64,000 nucleotides of DNA, taken from positions 1 through 64,000 of the forward strand of contig JAFVTU010000008.1 in NCBI GenBank assembly GCA_017503075.1. Reading direction: 5' to 3'. Below are positions 23,973 to 33,427 of the stretch, one piece after another; position 1 is the first letter of the stretch, and each line of letters opens with the position of its first letter. The stretch is from Paludibacteraceae bacterium (GTDB lineage Bacteria; Bacteroidota; Bacteroidia; Bacteroidales; Paludibacteraceae). The notes below the pieces were generated by a model that ran no database searches, was not told where the DNA came from, and saw nothing but the letters and a program-made list of their open reading frames with translations. The position numbers and the translations under genes were made by a program.

Positions 23973-25361
23973 TCACATCTTACTCAACAGCTCATCCATA
24001 CTCACCAATCGCTGCGAACCTGTCACCATATCCTTCAGCATTACCTTGTTTGCAGCCATCTCATCCCCGCCGACAATAGCAACATACGGAATTTTCTTAG
24101 AATCGGCATAACTCATCTGCTTCTTCATCTTCGCAGGCTCTGGATAGACTTCCACACACAGCCCCTTATCACGCAAAACCTTTGCCCAACGCAGTGCATA
24201 CAGCAACTCAGCCTCGCCAAAACTAGCGAACAACAGCTCCGTCGTCGACTGCAAGTTCTCTGGATAAAGGTTCAACTCCGTCAGCACATCGTAAATGCGA
24301 TCCGCACCAAACGATATACCCACCCCCGACACATTCGGCAGACCAAATATACCCGTTAGATTATCATATCGTCCTCCACCAGTGATACTACCCATCTGCA
24401 CATCCAATGCCTTAACCTCAAAGATTGCGCCCGTATAATAGTTCAATCCGCGCGCTAAGCACAAATCCAACTCAATCTGCATGCCACTAGGCTCATAGGT
24501 TGTCATATCGCCATCTTGCGTGCTATCAGCATACAGCGCAAAAATCGTACGCAACTCATCTATGCCCTTCAAACCAGTTTCTGAACTAGCCAAGATATTT
24601 TCCAATTGGTCCAATTTTTCCGCGTTCGTGCCACTGAGTTGCAATATCGGTTGCAATGCAACTACTGACGCCTCTGGCAAACCCTTTTCCAAGAGTTCAT
24701 TGTTCACATTATCTATGCCTATCTTATCCAATTTGTCTATCGCCACTGTGATATCAACCATACGCTCAGGCTGACCTATAACCTCAGCAATTCCTGCCAA
24801 AATTTTCCTATTGTTCACATGCAGACTCACACGGATACCCAATCTGCGGTATACCGCCTCCACAATCTGCATCAACTCTACTTCACTCAACAAAGAGTTG
24901 GTACCAACCACATCTACATCACACTGATAGAATTCTCTATACCGTCCCTTCTGCGGACGATCCGCACGCCATACTGGCTGAATCTGATAACGCTTAAAAG
25001 GAAATTGTATATCTTCACGATGTTGTACCACAAAGCGCGCAAAAGGAACTGTCAAATCGTAACGCAAACCTTTCTCACTCACTTTGTTGGTTAATGCTCC
25101 TATCGAAGCACCCGCCAATGATTCTGTATCCAAACTCCTTTTCCAATCACCAGAATTAAGAATCTTGAACAGCAACTTATCGCCCTCTTCGCCATACTTA
25201 CCCATCAGCGTACTCAGATTCTCCATCGCAGGAGTTTCTATCTGCTGAAACCCATACAATGAAAACACCGACTTAATTGTATCAAAAATATAATTTCTGC
25301 GCGCCATCTCTAGTGGAGCAAAGTCACGCGTCCCTTTAGGAATACTTGGTTTTTGTGCCAT
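23973..25361 (-). CDS. hisS: Histidyl-tRNA synthetase
   Basis: Class II aminoacyl-tRNA synthetase, 462 residues. Motif 1 region [20 protein letters not shown], motif 2 [30 protein letters not shown], the histidine motif [15 protein letters not shown] and motif 3 [10 protein letters not shown] with [11 protein letters not shown] are all visible; a C-terminal anticodon-binding domain ([20 protein letters not shown]) ends the protein. It sits between waaA and murC, an unusual position for hisS, and is probably transcribed from the waaA promoter. Confidence 0.97.
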   Translation of the reverse strand: MAQKPSIPKGTRDFAPLEMARRNYIFDTIKSVFSLYGFQQIETPAMENLSTLMGKYGEEGDKLLFKILNSGDWKRSLDTESLAGASIGALTNKVSEKGLRYDLTVPFARFVVQHREDIQFPFKRYQIQPVWRADRPQKGRYREFYQCDVDVVGTNSLLSEVELMQIVEAVYRRLGIRVSLHVNNRKILAGIAEVIGQPERMVDITVAIDKLDKIGIDNVNNELLEKGLPEASVVALQPILQLSGTNAEKLDQLENILASSETGLKGIDELRTIFALYADSTQDGDMTTYEPSGMQIELDLCLARGLNYYTGAIFEVKALDVQMGSITGGGRYDNLTGIFGLPNVSGVGISFGADRIYDVLTELNLYPENLQSTTELLFASFGEAELLYALRWAKVLRDKGLCVEVYPEPAKMKKQMSYADSKKIPYVAIVGGDEMAANKVMLKDMVTGSQRLVSMDELLSKM

Positions 25362-25388
25362 ATATTATTGCCTTTAAACTTTAACTTA

Positions 25389-26594
25389 TTAACTAAACAT
25401 CTGCCCATATATCCTCTCCGTTGCCCCACTCTCACTCCGCACATAGTCATTAGCTTTCTGCCCCATCGTCTCTTGATCAGCAAATGCACAATCCAACGCC
25501 CCCGCCAAATCTTTGTAATTTTTCACACTTATCGCAGCACCTGCATCTATCAAACCTTTCGCTTCACGAAACTTCTCCCACGCCGGACCAAAAACTACTG
25601 GCATACCATACACTGCTGCTTCTAAAGTATTGTGTATTCCCACACCAAAACCTCCACCCACATACGCCACATTACCATATCTATAAATCGAAGACAGCAC
25701 TCCTATCGTATCCACTAATAATACTCTACACCCCTGCAACTTTTCCTCCGTCGCTTCGCTATAACGCAAATAACGACCCTCAAAATACTTAAATATCGTA
25801 TGCAAATGCCATTTATCAATCTCATGAGGCACCAACACCAATCTCACATCATCACGTTCCTCCATATAACGCACTAACATCTCCTCATCCTTCGGCCAAG
25901 TACTACCCGCTACGAGCACCTTACTTGCACCTGCCACAAAACGTTTCACTATTGGCAACTCCTTCGCTTGATTCTTCACAGCCAACACACGATCAAAACG
26001 AGTATCACCGGCCACCTCCACACGATCCACACCATACTCCTTTAGCAATGCGGCAGAAGCAGTATCTTGCACAAAAATTCGATCAAACTTGTACAACAGC
26101 TTTCTATACCCCCTACCCCATGGACGAAAAAACAACTGACTGGGGCGAAATATCGCAGATATCAAATAAGTTGGCACATTCTTCGCCTGCAATGCTTTCA
26201 AGTAGGCGGGCCAAAACTCATACTTCACCATCACAGCTGCCTCCAGAGGCAGCAAGTCCAACATCCGCCTAGCATTCTTACGAGTAGCAAAAGGCAAATA
26301 CACCACCTTATCCACCATCGCATAACCCTTGCGCAACTCATACCCAGAGGGAGAAAAGAAAGTTAGTAGTATCTTACGAAATGGCAACTCAGCGTGCAAA
26401 CGCTCTATAATGGGGCGTGCTTGCTCAAACTCGCCTACCGATGCCGCATGTACCCATAGCACATCACATCCATTCAGCTCCTTTGACCACGCCTCAATCT
26501 CCGTCAAAGCACGACCCTGACCCGCCACCAATTTACGCGCCTTCTTATGCCCCAACAACGCTGCCAATCGCAATATCCAAAAATATATAAACAT
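25389..26594 (-). CDS. waaA: 3-deoxy-D-manno-octulosonic acid transferase (Kdo transferase)
   Basis: GT30 glycosyltransferase that transfers Kdo from CMP-Kdo to lipid A, at the inner face of the inner membrane; 401 residues with an N-terminal hydrophobic anchor. WVHAASVGEFEQARPIIERL, the base-containing VMVKYEFWPAYL, the AGSTWPKDEE motif and GGGFGVGIHNTLEAAVYGMPVVFGP are family marks. First gene of the hisS-murC-fts group. A KdsC-type Kdo-8-phosphate phosphatase is at 56338. Confidence 0.95.
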   Translation of the reverse strand: MFIYFWILRLAALLGHKKARKLVAGQGRALTEIEAWSKELNGCDVLWVHAASVGEFEQARPIIERLHAELPFRKILLTFFSPSGYELRKGYAMVDKVVYLPFATRKNARRMLDLLPLEAAVMVKYEFWPAYLKALQAKNVPTYLISAIFRPSQLFFRPWGRGYRKLLYKFDRIFVQDTASAALLKEYGVDRVEVAGDTRFDRVLAVKNQAKELPIVKRFVAGASKVLVAGSTWPKDEEMLVRYMEERDDVRLVLVPHEIDKWHLHTIFKYFEGRYLRYSEATEEKLQGCRVLLVDTIGVLSSIYRYGNVAYVGGGFGVGIHNTLEAAVYGMPVVFGPAWEKFREAKGLIDAGAAISVKNYKDLAGALDCAFADQETMGQKANDYVRSESGATERIYGQMFS

Positions 26595-26627
26595 CCTACT
26601 TTACTCTGCAATTATCCTATCAGACTG

Positions 26628-26659
26628 CAAAGATACAACTTTTTTTTCATTCGTACAAA
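26628..26659 (-). promoter_or_regulatory. -33/-7 promoter of the waaA-hisS-murC-fts operon
   Basis: On the reverse strand TTTG (26659-26656), 20 bp, TATCTTTG (26635-26628), about 34 bp before the waaA start. Confidence 0.8.
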
Positions 26660-26710
26660 TTTATCGGCATTTTTCCACATACACAACCAGGAACCACCAC
26701 CCTATACGCA

Positions 26711-26743
26711 CCCCGAAGATGCCCCAAAGATACCCCGAAGATA
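26711..26743 (+). repeat. 11-bp tandem array, three copies (CCCCGAAGATA)
   Basis: Units at 26711, 26722 and 26733, in the 387-bp gap between waaA and tetR. The rest of that gap holds the two divergent promoters and a second 11-bp array with a different sequence. Confidence 0.8.
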
Positions 26744-26811
26744 GATTGATAAAAAAACAAACACCCATTTTGTCACTTGGAAACTACAAAAGTGTTAAAG
26801 TTTCCTAAAAA

Positions 26812-26843
26812 TTTGGTAGTTCCAGATATTTATAGTACTTTTG
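26812..26843 (+). promoter_or_regulatory. -33/-7 promoter of the tetR-RND operon
   Basis: TTTG at 26812-26815, 20 bp, TACTTTTG at 26836-26843. The leader to the tetR ATG is about 130 nt and contains the 11-bp array at 26911. Confidence 0.8.
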
Positions 26844-26910
26844 CACGGTTTTTGATGAAAATCCTATTGTCGTTAGGTATTCGTAGAGTAAAGGTAGGGA
26901 AATGTTTCGT

Positions 26911-26954
26911 GTATCTACCGTATATCTACCGTATATCTACCGTGTATCTACCGT
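26911..26954 (+). repeat. 11-bp tandem array, four copies (ATATCTACCGT), in the tetR leader
   Basis: Units start at 26911, 26922, 26933 and 26944 (first base G or A). The array sits about 65-110 nt downstream of the promoter, inside the transcribed leader. It could be a regulator-binding array or a slippage product. Confidence 0.8.
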
Positions 26955-26981
26955 AGTTTATAGCGGAATGGCAGAGAAAAC

Positions 26982-27593
26982 ATGAATGACGTAAGAGAAG
27001 ACATATTGCAATTGGCGAACAAACGAATGCAACAAGTGGGCATTCGTAGTGTGTCCGTGGATGATATATGTCATGAGTTGGGTATGTCGAAGAAGACGTT
27101 TTATGTGTATTTTCCGTCAAAAGATGACTTGGTGCAAGCTATTTTGCATAAGCATGAGCAGAAAGTGGCACATGACCTGGACAACGCCCTAGCCAAACGC
27201 AGCATCACACAAGTGATCGTAGAATGGACGAAGATAGCGCAATCCACTCAGAAGAAAGATCTGAAGACACCTGCGATGATGTATGACCTGGAAAAGTACT
27301 ATCCGCAACTATTCGCAGCACACAAAAAAGTGATGCGTCAAACAGCAGAGAAGATTTTGGTACGGTTTTTGGAGAAAGGCGTGAGCGAGGGAATCTTCAG
27401 AGCCGAGATTGATGTGGATGTGGTGGCGATGATGTTTTTGGATATGCAATATCGATTACTGGATTTGATAACAGGCGAGCAAATGACCAAAGAGGAAGTA
27501 CATCGCATAGGACATCAGCGAATGGATATTTTGATGCGAGGCATATTGACACACGAGGGGTTTGAGACACTGAAGAAACAAGTAGAAAAATAA
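26982..27593 (+). CDS. TetR family transcriptional regulator
   Basis: A 203-residue repressor-type protein. The N-terminal TetR helix-turn-helix is clear: EDILQLANKRMQQVGIRSVS, then DDICHELGMSKKTFYVYFPSKDDLVQAIL. The C-terminal half is the ligand-binding helical domain. It is the first gene of an operon encoding an RND efflux pump, so local autoregulation and control of the pump in response to a toxic compound are the likely role. No operator has been proved; the tandem array in the leader is one candidate. Confidence 0.92.
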   Translation: MNDVREDILQLANKRMQQVGIRSVSVDDICHELGMSKKTFYVYFPSKDDLVQAILHKHEQKVAHDLDNALAKRSITQVIVEWTKIAQSTQKKDLKTPAMMYDLEKYYPQLFAAHKKVMRQTAEKILVRFLEKGVSEGIFRAEIDVDVVAMMFLDMQYRLLDLITGEQMTKEEVHRIGHQRMDILMRGILTHEGFETLKKQVEK

Positions 27594-27617
27594 CATATAA
27601 TATATAAGGTATAAAAG

Positions 27618-28949
27618 ATGATGAAAAAAATTGTTTTAGCCATTGGCTTGTTCGCGTTTTGTGCGAACGGCATGCAGGCAGAAGATCATGTGATGGCAGC
27701 TACAAAGAAAGCTGAGGTGCGTGAGGTGCCTGCGACATTAAACCTAAGCCTCGCAGAGGCACAAGACTATGCGGTGGAGACCAACCGCAGTTTGAGAAAT
27801 GCTAGTTTGGCAGTGCAAAAAGCGTATGCCACCCGTTGGCAAACGATAGCAAGTATGCTTCCGTCGGTGGATATGTCGTGGGCATACCAATCTATGATGG
27901 GCTACAAGATGAACTTTGGTGTTATGCCTATTGAAATGCCAGACAATGGTACATTCGGTATCACAGCATCCGTAGGTATCAATGGACAGGCGATTGTGGG
28001 AGCATTGCTCAACAATACTGCGATTGAGATGCAAAAACTGAATCTCGAAATCAGCGAGGACAACCTGCGTGCGAGTGTGAAATCGAGTTACGCTTCGGTG
28101 TTGGTGCTGGAAGATGTAGTGAAATTGCTGGATAGTTCGCTGAAGAACATTGAGAACTTGGCAGCAATGACCCAACGCAGCGTGGAAGTGGGTGCAGCAG
28201 AGCAAACAACAGCAGACCAGATCCTCGTGCGCGTGAATACCTTAAAAAATAATATCAATGCCAACAAACGTTCTACACAGTTGGCTATCAACGCGCTCAA
28301 GGTATTGCTGAATGTGCCAGTAGAAACTGAACTGACCCTCACCACCCAACTCAGCGACATGCTTTCTGCCGAAGCCATCGTAGCATTGCTGGGTAAAGAC
28401 TTCGTATTGGAAAATAACCTCAGCTATCAAACACTAGCTAAAAATGTAGAATTGGCGAAGAAGAATGTACATATGGCTGGTTGGGCGTATGGTCCAACAA
28501 TAGGTGTTGGCTATCAATATAGCGAAAAAGACTATTTTGGTAAAAAAGAGGGTTTTAACATGACTCCTCCTAATGCGCTGAGCGTACAAGTGAGCATGCC
28601 ACTCTGGTCTTCGGGTAAGCGTGCAGCAGGTGTGGTGGAGAAGAAAATCGCCTTGGAAGAAGCACGTAATACGTTTGAAGAGACTGCCGATAACCTCGGA
28701 ATTCAAAATGAGCAATTGCGCTATAACCTGCAAAATGCGTATGAGACCTACACCAATGAGCAAGAGAACATGAGTGTCACACAGCGCGTGTTTGACAACA
28801 CCTCGCTGAAGTTCCAACAAGGTGTGGCTAGCAACCTTGACCTCGTGAACGCGAGCAACGACCTTATCACCGCACAAAGTAGCTATGTGCAAGCGGTATT
28901 GACATTGGTGAATGCACAAGTGGAGCTGGAGAAATTCTTGAATTTGTAA
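27618..28949 (+). CDS. TolC family outer membrane efflux protein
   Basis: A 443-residue outer membrane channel with a signal peptide (MMKKIVLAIGLFAFCANGMQ). Two OEP repeats are visible, each with long helices (LNLSLAEAQDYAVETNRSLR at the start; QQGVASNLDLVNASNDLITA near the end, typical of TolC family repeats). It forms the exit duct for the adaptor and RND pump encoded next. It starts 24 bp after tetR. A 9-bp-period array fills the short gap to the adaptor gene. Confidence 0.93.
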   Translation: MMKKIVLAIGLFAFCANGMQAEDHVMAATKKAEVREVPATLNLSLAEAQDYAVETNRSLRNASLAVQKAYATRWQTIASMLPSVDMSWAYQSMMGYKMNFGVMPIEMPDNGTFGITASVGINGQAIVGALLNNTAIEMQKLNLEISEDNLRASVKSSYASVLVLEDVVKLLDSSLKNIENLAAMTQRSVEVGAAEQTTADQILVRVNTLKNNINANKRSTQLAINALKVLLNVPVETELTLTTQLSDMLSAEAIVALLGKDFVLENNLSYQTLAKNVELAKKNVHMAGWAYGPTIGVGYQYSEKDYFGKKEGFNMTPPNALSVQVSMPLWSSGKRAAGVVEKKIALEEARNTFEETADNLGIQNEQLRYNLQNAYETYTNEQENMSVTQRVFDNTSLKFQQGVASNLDLVNASNDLITAQSSYVQAVLTLVNAQVELEKFLNL

Positions 28950-28994
28950 GATAACGACATTAAGGCCTTTAAGGACCTTAACGACTTTATGATA
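28950..28994 (+). repeat. 9-bp tandem array between tolC-like gene and adaptor gene
   Basis: Five units (GATAACGAC, ATTAAGGCC, TTTAAGGAC, CTTAACGAC, TTTATGATA) share a Y/A-TTAA-GGAC-like pattern with an exact 9-bp period. Confidence 0.6.
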
Positions 28995-29015
28995 ATTTCA
29001 AAACTAAAACGATAA

Positions 29016-30029
29016 ATGAAAAAGATTGTATTTTTGATGGCAGCAGCTGTATGTTTGATTGGCTGCGGCAAGAAAGACGCTCAAGCAACTCAAGAGGCTG
29101 AGCGCGTGGAGGTGGTAGGTACAATAACCCTCCAAGAAAAAGAGATTGAGCGCGTGCTCAATATTTCAACTAACCTACAGGGCTATGTGACACAAAACGT
29201 AGCACCATCGCTGACAGGAAAGATAGAGCATATCTTCGTGGAAGTAGGCGATGAGGTGAAAGCAGGCGACATGCTTGTACGTATGGACCAAACACAGTAT
29301 CTCACACAAAAAATCCAATTGGCTAATCTTGAAATCGAGGTGGGACGTTTGGAGGCATTGCTGGAAACAGGAAGCGTAAGCCAACAGACCTACGACCAGA
29401 CAAAAGTGGCATACGACCAACTGAAGCAAAACCTCGCTTTCTTGGAGCAAAACACTTACGTGAAAGCTCCATTCGATGGTGTTATTTCTGCTAAGACCTA
29501 CGAGGATGGCGAGCTATATGGCGGTCAGCCAATCGTGGTGCTCACACAAGTGAAGAAACTGAAAGCGTTGATTGCAGTGCCAGAGACTTATTACCCTATG
29601 ATTAAGGAGGGTATGAAGCTGACCGTGAAGAGCGAAGTGTATCCAGATGAGTCTTTCCCTGCAACGATTGAGGTGGTTTATCCAACCATCGATGCTGCGA
29701 GCCACACTTTCCAATGCAAGGTGGTTATCCCTAATGCGAGCGAGAAGTTGCGTGGCGGTATGTACGTGACTACTACCCTCGGTCTGGGCAAAGAGAACAC
29801 CATCGTAGTGCCTTATCAATCGGTAGAGAAACTGCTCGGCTCAAATGAACGTTATGTGTTTATCAACGACAACGGCTACGCTAAGCGCGTGAGCGTGAAA
29901 CTCGGACAACGCTTTGACGAGAACATTGAAATCATTGCACCAGAAATCAAAGCAGGTGTAGAATACATCAGCGTGGGTCAACACAAACTGGTTGACGGTG
30001 TGAAGATTCGCGTATCGAATGAAAAATAA
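29016..30029 (+). CDS. RND efflux periplasmic adaptor lipoprotein
   Basis: A 337-residue membrane fusion protein (HlyD/AcrA type). A lipoprotein signal ends in the lipobox LIGC (Cys17), so it is anchored by lipid. The biotinyl-lipoyl-like segment (NVAPSLTGKIEHIFVEVGDEVKAGDMLVRMD) is followed by a short helical hairpin (LANLEIEVGRLEALLETGSV) and the second lipoyl half (YVKAPFDGVISAKTYEDGELY), then beta-barrel strands. It joins the RND pump to the TolC-like channel. The 134-bp gap after it carries hairpin repeats. Confidence 0.93.
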   Translation: MKKIVFLMAAAVCLIGCGKKDAQATQEAERVEVVGTITLQEKEIERVLNISTNLQGYVTQNVAPSLTGKIEHIFVEVGDEVKAGDMLVRMDQTQYLTQKIQLANLEIEVGRLEALLETGSVSQQTYDQTKVAYDQLKQNLAFLEQNTYVKAPFDGVISAKTYEDGELYGGQPIVVLTQVKKLKALIAVPETYYPMIKEGMKLTVKSEVYPDESFPATIEVVYPTIDAASHTFQCKVVIPNASEKLRGGMYVTTTLGLGKENTIVVPYQSVEKLLGSNERYVFINDNGYAKRVSVKLGQRFDENIEIIAPEIKAGVEYISVGQHKLVDGVKIRVSNEK

Positions 30030-30036
30030 CTTCGTT

Positions 30037-30150
30037 GAATAGTTAGCCCTGCGGGCTGAATAGTTAGCTTTGCTGAGCAACCATTGCTTGCAATGAATTT
30101 TCACGAAGTAACTCTTCAGCGGCTAGCCGCTAACAATTCATTTACAAAGT
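30037..30150 (+). repeat. Cluster of mini-hairpins between adaptor and pump genes
   Basis: GAATAGTTAGC occurs twice in tandem, each time followed by a small hairpin (AGCCCTGCGGGCT and a GCTTTGCTGAGC-like unit); CATTGCTTGCAATG and AGCGGCTAGCCGCT follow. It looks like a relative of the GGACGC hairpin arrays, and may modulate expression of pump versus adaptor. Confidence 0.5.
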
Positions 30151-30163
30151 AAATAAAAGAACT

Positions 30164-33100
30164 ATGGCAATTTATAAAACCGCGATTAAGAATCCCGTAA
30201 CGACGATGCTGGTGTTCGTTGCGGTGATGATCATAGGTTTGTTCTGCTTCGTGCAACTGCCTGTGGATCAATTTCCTGAGATGGACCCACCATATGTGAT
30301 GGTGATGACCACCTATCCAGGTGCGTCGGCGTCCGAGATAGAGACCAACGTCTCGAAAATCATGGAGAATAGTTTGACTTCGGTGGATAACCTGAAGTAT
30401 ATCAACTCTACCAGTAAAGATAACGTCAGTCTTGTAGTACTCGAATTGGAATGGGGGTCCGACATTACGGAAGCCGTCAATGACATACGATCGTTCTGCG
30501 ACATGGCTAAGAACCAGTTGCCTGACGGTTGTTCGTCGCCTATGGTGTTCAAGTTCTCATCGAGCACCATGCCAATCTGCCAATATGCTATCACGGCAGA
30601 CGAGTCGTATCCTGCACTCGACAAAATCCTCAACGATGAGGTGATTCCACAATTGAACCAAATCAACGGTATCGGTAACCTGTCTGTGGCAGGTGCACCA
30701 GACCGCTATGTGTATGTGGATATTGACCAACAAAAACTAGACGCTTTTGGTATCTCGCTGGAGCAAGTGGGACAAGTCATCTCTGCCAACAACCTTAACC
30801 TCTCTTCGGGTACGGTAAAGATGGAGAAGGAGCAATACCAGATGCAGGTGCGCTCTGAGTTCATTGAGAGTAGCGAGATTGAGGACCTGATGGTGACCAT
30901 GACCCCACAAGGGCAACAAGTATTCGTGCGCGACATCGCCACGGTGCGCGATACTATCAAGGACCTCTCATTGGATGAGAAGACCAACGGTCGTGAAGCT
31001 GTGCGTCTGATTGTGGCTAAGCAATCGGGCTCCAACACCGTGCAAGTCTGCGAGGACGTGGATAAAGCATTGAAGAAGATTCAAAAGCAACTGCCTACCG
31101 ACGTGAAGATTCAAGAGATCTACAACTCGGCAGACAATATCCGTAACTCCATTAACTCCCTTGAGGAGTCTGTGCTCTACGCATTGCTATTCGTGGTGCT
31201 CGTGGTGCTCTTCTTCCTTGGCAAATGGCGTGCGACACTCATCATCTCGCTCACTATTCCTATCTCACTGATTGTAGCGTTTATCTACCTGAAGATGGCT
31301 GACTCCAGCATCAACATCATCTCGCTCTGTTCGCTGACTATCGCAATTGGTATGGTGGTGGACGACGCGATTGTGGTGCTCGAGAATATCACACGCCATA
31401 TCGAACGTGGCGAGAGTCCACGCGAGGCATCTATCTACGCCACCAACGAGGTATGGGTCAGCGTTATTGCTACCACACTCGTACTCTGCGCCGTATTTGT
31501 ACCACTGACAATGATGGATGGTATGGCTGGTATTATGTTCGAGTCATTGGGTTGGATTGTAACAGTCGTATGTTGTACCTCTACCGTGATTGCTATTTCT
31601 CTCACACCAATGCTTTGCTCCAAGCTGCTGAAGGCACGAAAAGTGCGCGTGGAGAACGGCAAACTCATCGATGATAGCAACAAGAAGTCTTGGTACGACC
31701 GCACTATCGTAGCTTTCCTTGACAAGGTAGACAAAGTTTACGGAAAATCGCTTGCATGGTGCTTGCGCCACAAGGCATTGACTATTGGTATTCTATTTGC
31801 GTTCTTTGGCGCTTCACTCTTGCCATTCATTTTTGGCAAAGTGGGAACCGACTTTATGCAACAACAGGACAATGCTCACTTGAGCGTAACCATTGAGTTA
31901 CAACGCGGTACACGCATTGAGGAAACCCTTAAGACCGCACGCCAATTGGAGGAGCGTTTTATGGTGCTTGTGCCTGAGATTGAGATGATTGCTACCTCTG
32001 CGGGTTCCAATGATGATGACGGTACGGGTGCTATCTTCTCCACCACAATGAACAATACCATCTCTATGACCGTGCGTTTGAACAAGAAATGGGAACGCGA
32101 GCGCACTATCTGGCAGATTGCCGAAGTGCTTCGTCAAGAAATGGCACAATATCCTGAAATTATTGAATATCAAGCATCTACCAGTGGAGGAGGCCCTGGT
32201 GGCGGCAATACTGTAGATGTCGAAATCTATGGCTACGACTTTGACATCACCAACCAAATGGCGCAACAAGTCATGGCACTGACCAAGGAACTGCCAGGTG
32301 CACGTGACGTCTATGCCGACCGCGATGATGACCGTCCTGAGATAAAGATCGTAGTGGACAAAGAGAAAGCAAGTCGTCTTGGATTGACTTCTGCCACCAT
32401 ATCTTCCTACCTGCGTAACCGCGTGAATGGTATGGCTGTGGGCTTCCTCAAAGAGGACGGTTCGGAGTATGATATCCTCGTTCGCCTCAAGGAGGAAAAC
32501 CGCAACTCTATCAGCGATGTGCTCGACTTCTCTATCCCAACCCCAACAGGCAAGACTATCAAACTGTCAGAGGTCTGCTCGGTGGACGAGTATTGGGCTC
32601 CACCTACTATCGCACGTAAGAGTCGTCAGCGTATTGTGACCGTCAAGGTAACACCATTTGAGACCACATTGGGCGAATTAGCACAAGCCATTGAGACACA
32701 AGTGCTTCCTCAAGTAGATGCCCCTGCTGGATACACTATGCGTATCGCGGGTGACTACGAAGACCAACAAGAGACATTCGGCAAGATGGGTATGCTGGGT
32801 ATGCTGATTATCCTGCTCGTGTATATCGTGATGGCATCGCAGTTCGAGTCGTTCAGCAAACCTGCTATCATCATGTTCTCCGTACCATTTGCGCTCTCGG
32901 GTGTGATTATAGCCCTATGGCTCACTAATACTTCTCTGGATATGATTGGCGCACTGGGTCTGGTACTCCTTGTGGGTATTGTGGTGAAGAATGGTATCGT
33001 GCTTGTGGACTATATCAACCTCATGCGCGAGCGTGGACACGACCTTAACGAGGCCATCCAGATGTCAGGCGAGAGCCGTCTGCGCCCTGTATTGATGACA

Positions 33101-33349
33101 GCATTTACCACTATTCTCGGTATGGTGCCAATGGCAGTGAGCCAAGGTGAAGGTGCCGAGATGTGGCAACCATTGGGTATCGTCGTTATCGGTGGTTTGA
33201 CCGTTAGTACCTTCCTCACCCTCTACATTGTACCTGTAATTTATGGTGCAATGTCTAAGAAGGGCGAACGCGACAAACTCAAGAAAGTGCGCGAGAACTT
33301 CATCTTCATGGACATCAAAGTGGAGGACTGCGAAGAAAAAGAAAAATAA
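30164..33349 (+). CDS. RND family multidrug efflux permease (AcrB/MexB type)
   Basis: A 1061-residue inner membrane proton-driven pump. The N terminus (AIYKTAIKNPVTTMLVFVAV) gives TM1; the periplasmic FPEMDPPYVMVMTTYPGASASE region and VTVKVTP-type porter segments follow; the proton relay helix TM4 has the two adjacent acids in GMVVDDAIVVLEN; GLVLLVGIVVKNGIVLVDYI and ESRLRPVLMTAFTTILGMVP close the C-terminal half. Two large periplasmic loops and twelve helices fit the family. Substrate unknown; the upstream TetR gene suggests drugs, bile or other toxic compounds rather than metals. Confidence 0.95.
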   Translation: MAIYKTAIKNPVTTMLVFVAVMIIGLFCFVQLPVDQFPEMDPPYVMVMTTYPGASASEIETNVSKIMENSLTSVDNLKYINSTSKDNVSLVVLELEWGSDITEAVNDIRSFCDMAKNQLPDGCSSPMVFKFSSSTMPICQYAITADESYPALDKILNDEVIPQLNQINGIGNLSVAGAPDRYVYVDIDQQKLDAFGISLEQVGQVISANNLNLSSGTVKMEKEQYQMQVRSEFIESSEIEDLMVTMTPQGQQVFVRDIATVRDTIKDLSLDEKTNGREAVRLIVAKQSGSNTVQVCEDVDKALKKIQKQLPTDVKIQEIYNSADNIRNSINSLEESVLYALLFVVLVVLFFLGKWRATLIISLTIPISLIVAFIYLKMADSSINIISLCSLTIAIGMVVDDAIVVLENITRHIERGESPREASIYATNEVWVSVIATTLVLCAVFVPLTMMDGMAGIMFESLGWIVTVVCCTSTVIAISLTPMLCSKLLKARKVRVENGKLIDDSNKKSWYDRTIVAFLDKVDKVYGKSLAWCLRHKALTIGILFAFFGASLLPFIFGKVGTDFMQQQDNAHLSVTIELQRGTRIEETLKTARQLEERFMVLVPEIEMIATSAGSNDDDGTGAIFSTTMNNTISMTVRLNKKWERERTIWQIAEVLRQEMAQYPEIIEYQASTSGGGPGGGNTVDVEIYGYDFDITNQMAQQVMALTKELPGARDVYADRDDDRPEIKIVVDKEKASRLGLTSATISSYLRNRVNGMAVGFLKEDGSEYDILVRLKEENRNSISDVLDFSIPTPTGKTIKLSEVCSVDEYWAPPTIARKSRQRIVTVKVTPFETTLGELAQAIETQVLPQVDAPAGYTMRIAGDYEDQQETFGKMGMLGMLIILLVYIVMASQFESFSKPAIIMFSVPFALSGVIIALWLTNTSLDMIGALGLVLLVGIVVKNGIVLVDYINLMRERGHDLNEAIQMSGESRLRPVLMTAFTTILGMVPMAVSQGEGAEMWQPLGIVVIGGLTVSTFLTLYIVPVIYGAMSKKGERDKLKKVRENFIFMDIKVEDCEEKEK

Positions 33350-33350
33350 G

Positions 33351-33414
33351 AATCAAGAACCAAGAGCCAAGAGCCAAGACTGATTGTCTTGATTCTTGGT
33401 TCCTGGCTCCTTAA
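33351..33414. repeat. 7-bp periodic array with inverted halves after the pump gene
   Basis: AATCAAG, AACCAAG, AGCCAAG and AGCCAAG in tandem (33351-33378), then a central hairpin (CAAGAC, TGATT, GTCTTG), then four 7-mers of complementary sense (TCTTGAT, TCTTGGT, TCCTGGC, TCCTTAA). It is just downstream of the pump stop codon and may be a weak terminator or an mRNA end-protecting structure. Confidence 0.6.
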
Positions 33415-33427
33415 TCCAAATGTAATT

